Assembly: GCA_946482295.1 (NCBI GenBank)
Contig: CAMLRB010000161.1
Span: 1-8,197 of the forward strand
Direction of reading: 5' to 3'
Origin: an uncultured Bacteriovorax sp.
GTDB taxonomy: Bacteria > Bdellovibrionota > Bacteriovoracia > Bacteriovoracales > Bacteriovoracaceae
DNA length: 8,197 bases
Made by a program: the position numbers and the translations under genes. The notes under the pieces are model-generated. The model was not told the origin of the DNA. It did not search any database and saw nothing but the letters and a program-made list of their open reading frames with translations. How positions within the stretch are numbered: the first letter of the stretch is position 1; each line of letters opens with the position of its first letter. Of the stretch, positions 6,757 through 8,197 are shown piece by piece.

Positions 6757-6777
6757 GAAGTGTTATCACAAGAGATT

Positions 6778-6807
6778 ATTATGACCCCCGATGAAAGAGC
6801 TTGCCTA
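6778..6807 (-). promoter_or_regulatory. Probable promoter of the complete protease gene
   Basis: On the minus strand, TAGGCA (6802-6807) and CATAAT (6778-6783) are separated by 18 bases and match sigma-70 -35 and -10 boxes at four and five of six positions. Transcription would start near 6771, giving a leader of about 30 bases that contains the AAGGAG. The upstream gene's terminator at 6846-6865 means the gene needs its own promoter. Confidence 0.4.
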
Positions 6808-6840
6808 GGAGAATGTTTCTGACACTTTCTTACTAAACAC

Positions 6841-6865
6841 AAAAAGGCGCTCCATTTGGAGCGCC
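6841..6865 (-). terminator. Intrinsic terminator of the edge protease gene
   Basis: On the minus strand, an 8-bp GC-rich stem (GGCGCTCC/GGAGCGCC, loop of four) at 6846-6865 is followed by TTTTT (6845-6841). It lies 37 bases after the stop of the edge protease gene, separating it from the next protease gene. Confidence 0.88.
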
Positions 6866-6902
6866 ATTCCGAAATTATGAATACTTTGCAGGTAAGACTT
6901 TT

Positions 6903-8197
6903 TTAGATTATCGGTTTTTTCACAAGAAGACTTGGACGAACAGGTTTAATTTTAAGCGTCATTCCTTTGAGTTTCTGAGAAAGCGATTTTTGAACCGGTA
7001 CATCTGCGATAGTTGCGCGAGCTTGAGAAATCGCTTTATCAAGAGGAAGCGTTTTTGAAAGTTCAGCGGCCTTCACAGCGCGAGCTTTGTTTACAATCCC
7101 CGAAGTAGCTACTTTTCCAGCTAACCATGCTTTTACATCGACAGTTCCAAGGATGATTTTCTTGATGTCGAGAGCTTTAAGAGCTGGGTTCATGTCTTTC
7201 ACTTGAGCAATTGCATTCGTTACAAATGGAGCAGCTTGTGATGTTCCAGACATTGGTAAGTAGTTTTGAGCTGGAGCTGTAGAGTTGATCGCAACACCAG
7301 GAGCTGCGACTTCTACTTTCGTTGCTCCATAATTTGAGAATTCTGCCAGTTCTGAGTAACCTAAAGTTGCAGCAACAACAATTTTATTTTCAGCTTCGAT
7401 TGTTGATGGGTAATCTGGAAGTTTATCGTTATCTGATCCATCGTTACCAGCAGCTACGATGAATAGAGTTTCTGAAGAGGCCTTGAAAATTTCTTCACCA
7501 GAGGAAAGAAGAGTTCCAAAGTATGCAATGTAGAGATCTACTAGTTCGGCTTCTGTTGGTACACGTTTAATCGTTGAAACGAATGCTGAGTAAATCATGT
7601 TTACTGCTTGATTTGTTCCAATACCAAATGATTGGTTAACAACATCGACTTTGTGGTGAGCAAGGTAGCCGGACATCGCGGCCATTTCAGTAGTCTGTGA
7701 AAGAGCTACTTCTACTAACTGATCTTTAAGTTGAGCAATTGTAGTATCTGTTTCAAAGAGTTCATATTGAAGTGGTTCTGCTACAACTGGCCCAAGAACT
7801 TCTTGATACTCAGTTGGAAGGATTTTCATTGAAAGAACTTCGGCCTTTGCTACACCTTTAGCTGCAATTCCTGCAACGTGAGTTCCGTGAGCATAAGAAC
7901 CGATGAAGTCAGCTTGGTTTCTGAATTTTTCGTTTTCAGAAGCGGCCTTCAACCATGAGTATTCCATTTGGTTGATAGTTCCTAAATCTAATTTACCAAT
8001 GAGGTTATAGAATTTTTTTACATCTGAAGTAATGAGGTGATTGTATTTATCGTTAAAAACTTTTGGAGAATTTTCCGTGAAGTCCCATCCATTGATATCA
8101 CCAGGAAGTCCTGATCCATCGTTGTCAATGTCACTTCCAGCAATTTCTTTTTTGTTAACCCATGCCTTAGGAGCAAGTTCTTTGTGGGAAATATCTG
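6903..8197 (-). CDS. Secreted subtilisin-like serine protease (peptidase family S8), paralogue; 5' end outside window
   Basis: The frame stays open to the right edge, giving 430 visible residues; the Met at 7967 is internal. By alignment with the complete paralogue, which begins mature sequence just before its catalytic Asp28, the visible part starts about four residues after the catalytic Asp. The full protein should therefore be near 460 residues if its N-terminus is similar. Visible active-site residues are His (codon 7887-7889) in HGTHVAG, oxyanion Asn (7443-7445) in AAGNDGSDND and Ser (7239-7241) in SGTSQAAP. The calcium-loop-like DIDNDGSG and GWDF, and the long insertion before the His, are conserved with the paralogue. 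The C-terminal helical region (VDVKAWL, GKVATSG, KAAELS) is also shared, but the last 30 or so residues diverge into a Lys/Pro-rich tail. Signal peptide and catalytic Asp cannot be seen. It ends at its own terminator, so it is not an operon partner of the other copy. Confidence 0.9.
   Translation of the reverse strand, partial: DISHKELAPKAWVNKKEIAGSDIDNDGSGLPGDINGWDFTENSPKVFNDKYNHLITSDVKKFYNLIGKLDLGTINQMEYSWLKAASENEKFRNQADFIGSYAHGTHVAGIAAKGVAKAEVLSMKILPTEYQEVLGPVVAEPLQYELFETDTTIAQLKDQLVEVALSQTTEMAAMSGYLAHHKVDVVNQSFGIGTNQAVNMIYSAFVSTIKRVPTEAELVDLYIAYFGTLLSSGEEIFKASSETLFIVAAGNDGSDNDKLPDYPSTIEAENKIVVAATLGYSELAEFSNYGATKVEVAAPGVAINSTAPAQNYLPMSGTSQAAPFVTNAIAQVKDMNPALKALDIKKIILGTVDVKAWLAGKVATSGIVNKARAVKAAELSKTLPLDKAISQARATIADVPVQKSLSQKLKGMTLKIKPVRPSLLVKKPII

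Larger units (their letters stand above)
5344..8197 (-). repeat. Tandem gene duplication of S8 proteases
   Basis: The two minus-strand protease genes align over their whole visible length in the same order of motifs, and short stretches are nearly identical at DNA level, for example around 5560-5580 and 7120-7141 (the AWL..GKV segment) and around the active-site Ser (5660-5690 and 7229-7250). Divergence elsewhere shows an old duplication, not a recent one. Confidence 0.75.

Noticed and set aside
6903..7967. Protease gene starting at the Met codon at 7967
   Set aside because: The frame continues to the window edge and the extra residues align with the N-terminal part of the complete paralogue, so the gene is cut by the window and not short.

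Overview
The window comes from an AT-rich Gram-negative bacterium with densely packed genes. Secreted subtilisin-like proteases in tandem, small signal-peptide-bearing orphan proteins, and an acyl ligase/UbiA/dikinase-like cluster together suggest a Bdellovibrionota member such as the Bacteriovorax/Peredibacter group. That assignment is an inference from gene style, not from a marker gene. No stretch longer than 300 bases lacks a gene. No tRNA, rRNA, CRISPR array, insertion sequence or integrase was seen.

Left half (1-4822, plus strand) is a compact run of four genes. It starts with the 3' part of an adenylate-forming (ANL superfamily) ligase whose C-terminal lobe most resembles OleC-type fatty-acyl ligases. 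A UbiA-family integral membrane prenyltransferase overlaps it by 4 bp. A 904-residue phosphotransferase follows 9 bp later, with a PPDK/PEP-synthase ATP-grasp domain and a swivelling phosphohistidine domain but no C-terminal PEP/pyruvate barrel. A small secreted cysteine-rich protein with two CX3C motifs comes 26 bp after that, and the run ends at a hairpin (4840-4864). The first three genes look translationally and transcriptionally coupled. They would combine carboxylate activation, membrane-bound prenyl transfer and phosphohistidine-mediated phosphoryl transfer, which suggests an uncharacterised lipid or small-molecule pathway whose product cannot be read from sequence.

Middle (4823-5345): a 148-bp spacer leads into a short secreted protein of unknown function (113 aa). 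It converges on the first protease, with a perfect 15-bp inverted repeat between them serving as a two-way terminator.

Right half (5344-8197, minus strand): two paralogous secreted S8 subtilases in tandem, each in its own transcription unit. The downstream copy is complete (465 aa). It goes straight from signal peptide to catalytic domain with no room for the usual inhibitory propeptide. The other copy runs off the right edge, with its catalytic Asp expected just outside. A terminator for the edge copy and a probable promoter for the complete copy lie in the 161 bp between them.

The best candidate for something undescribed is the ligase-UbiA-phosphotransferase module. Next are the propeptide-less protease pair and the two orphan secreted proteins.
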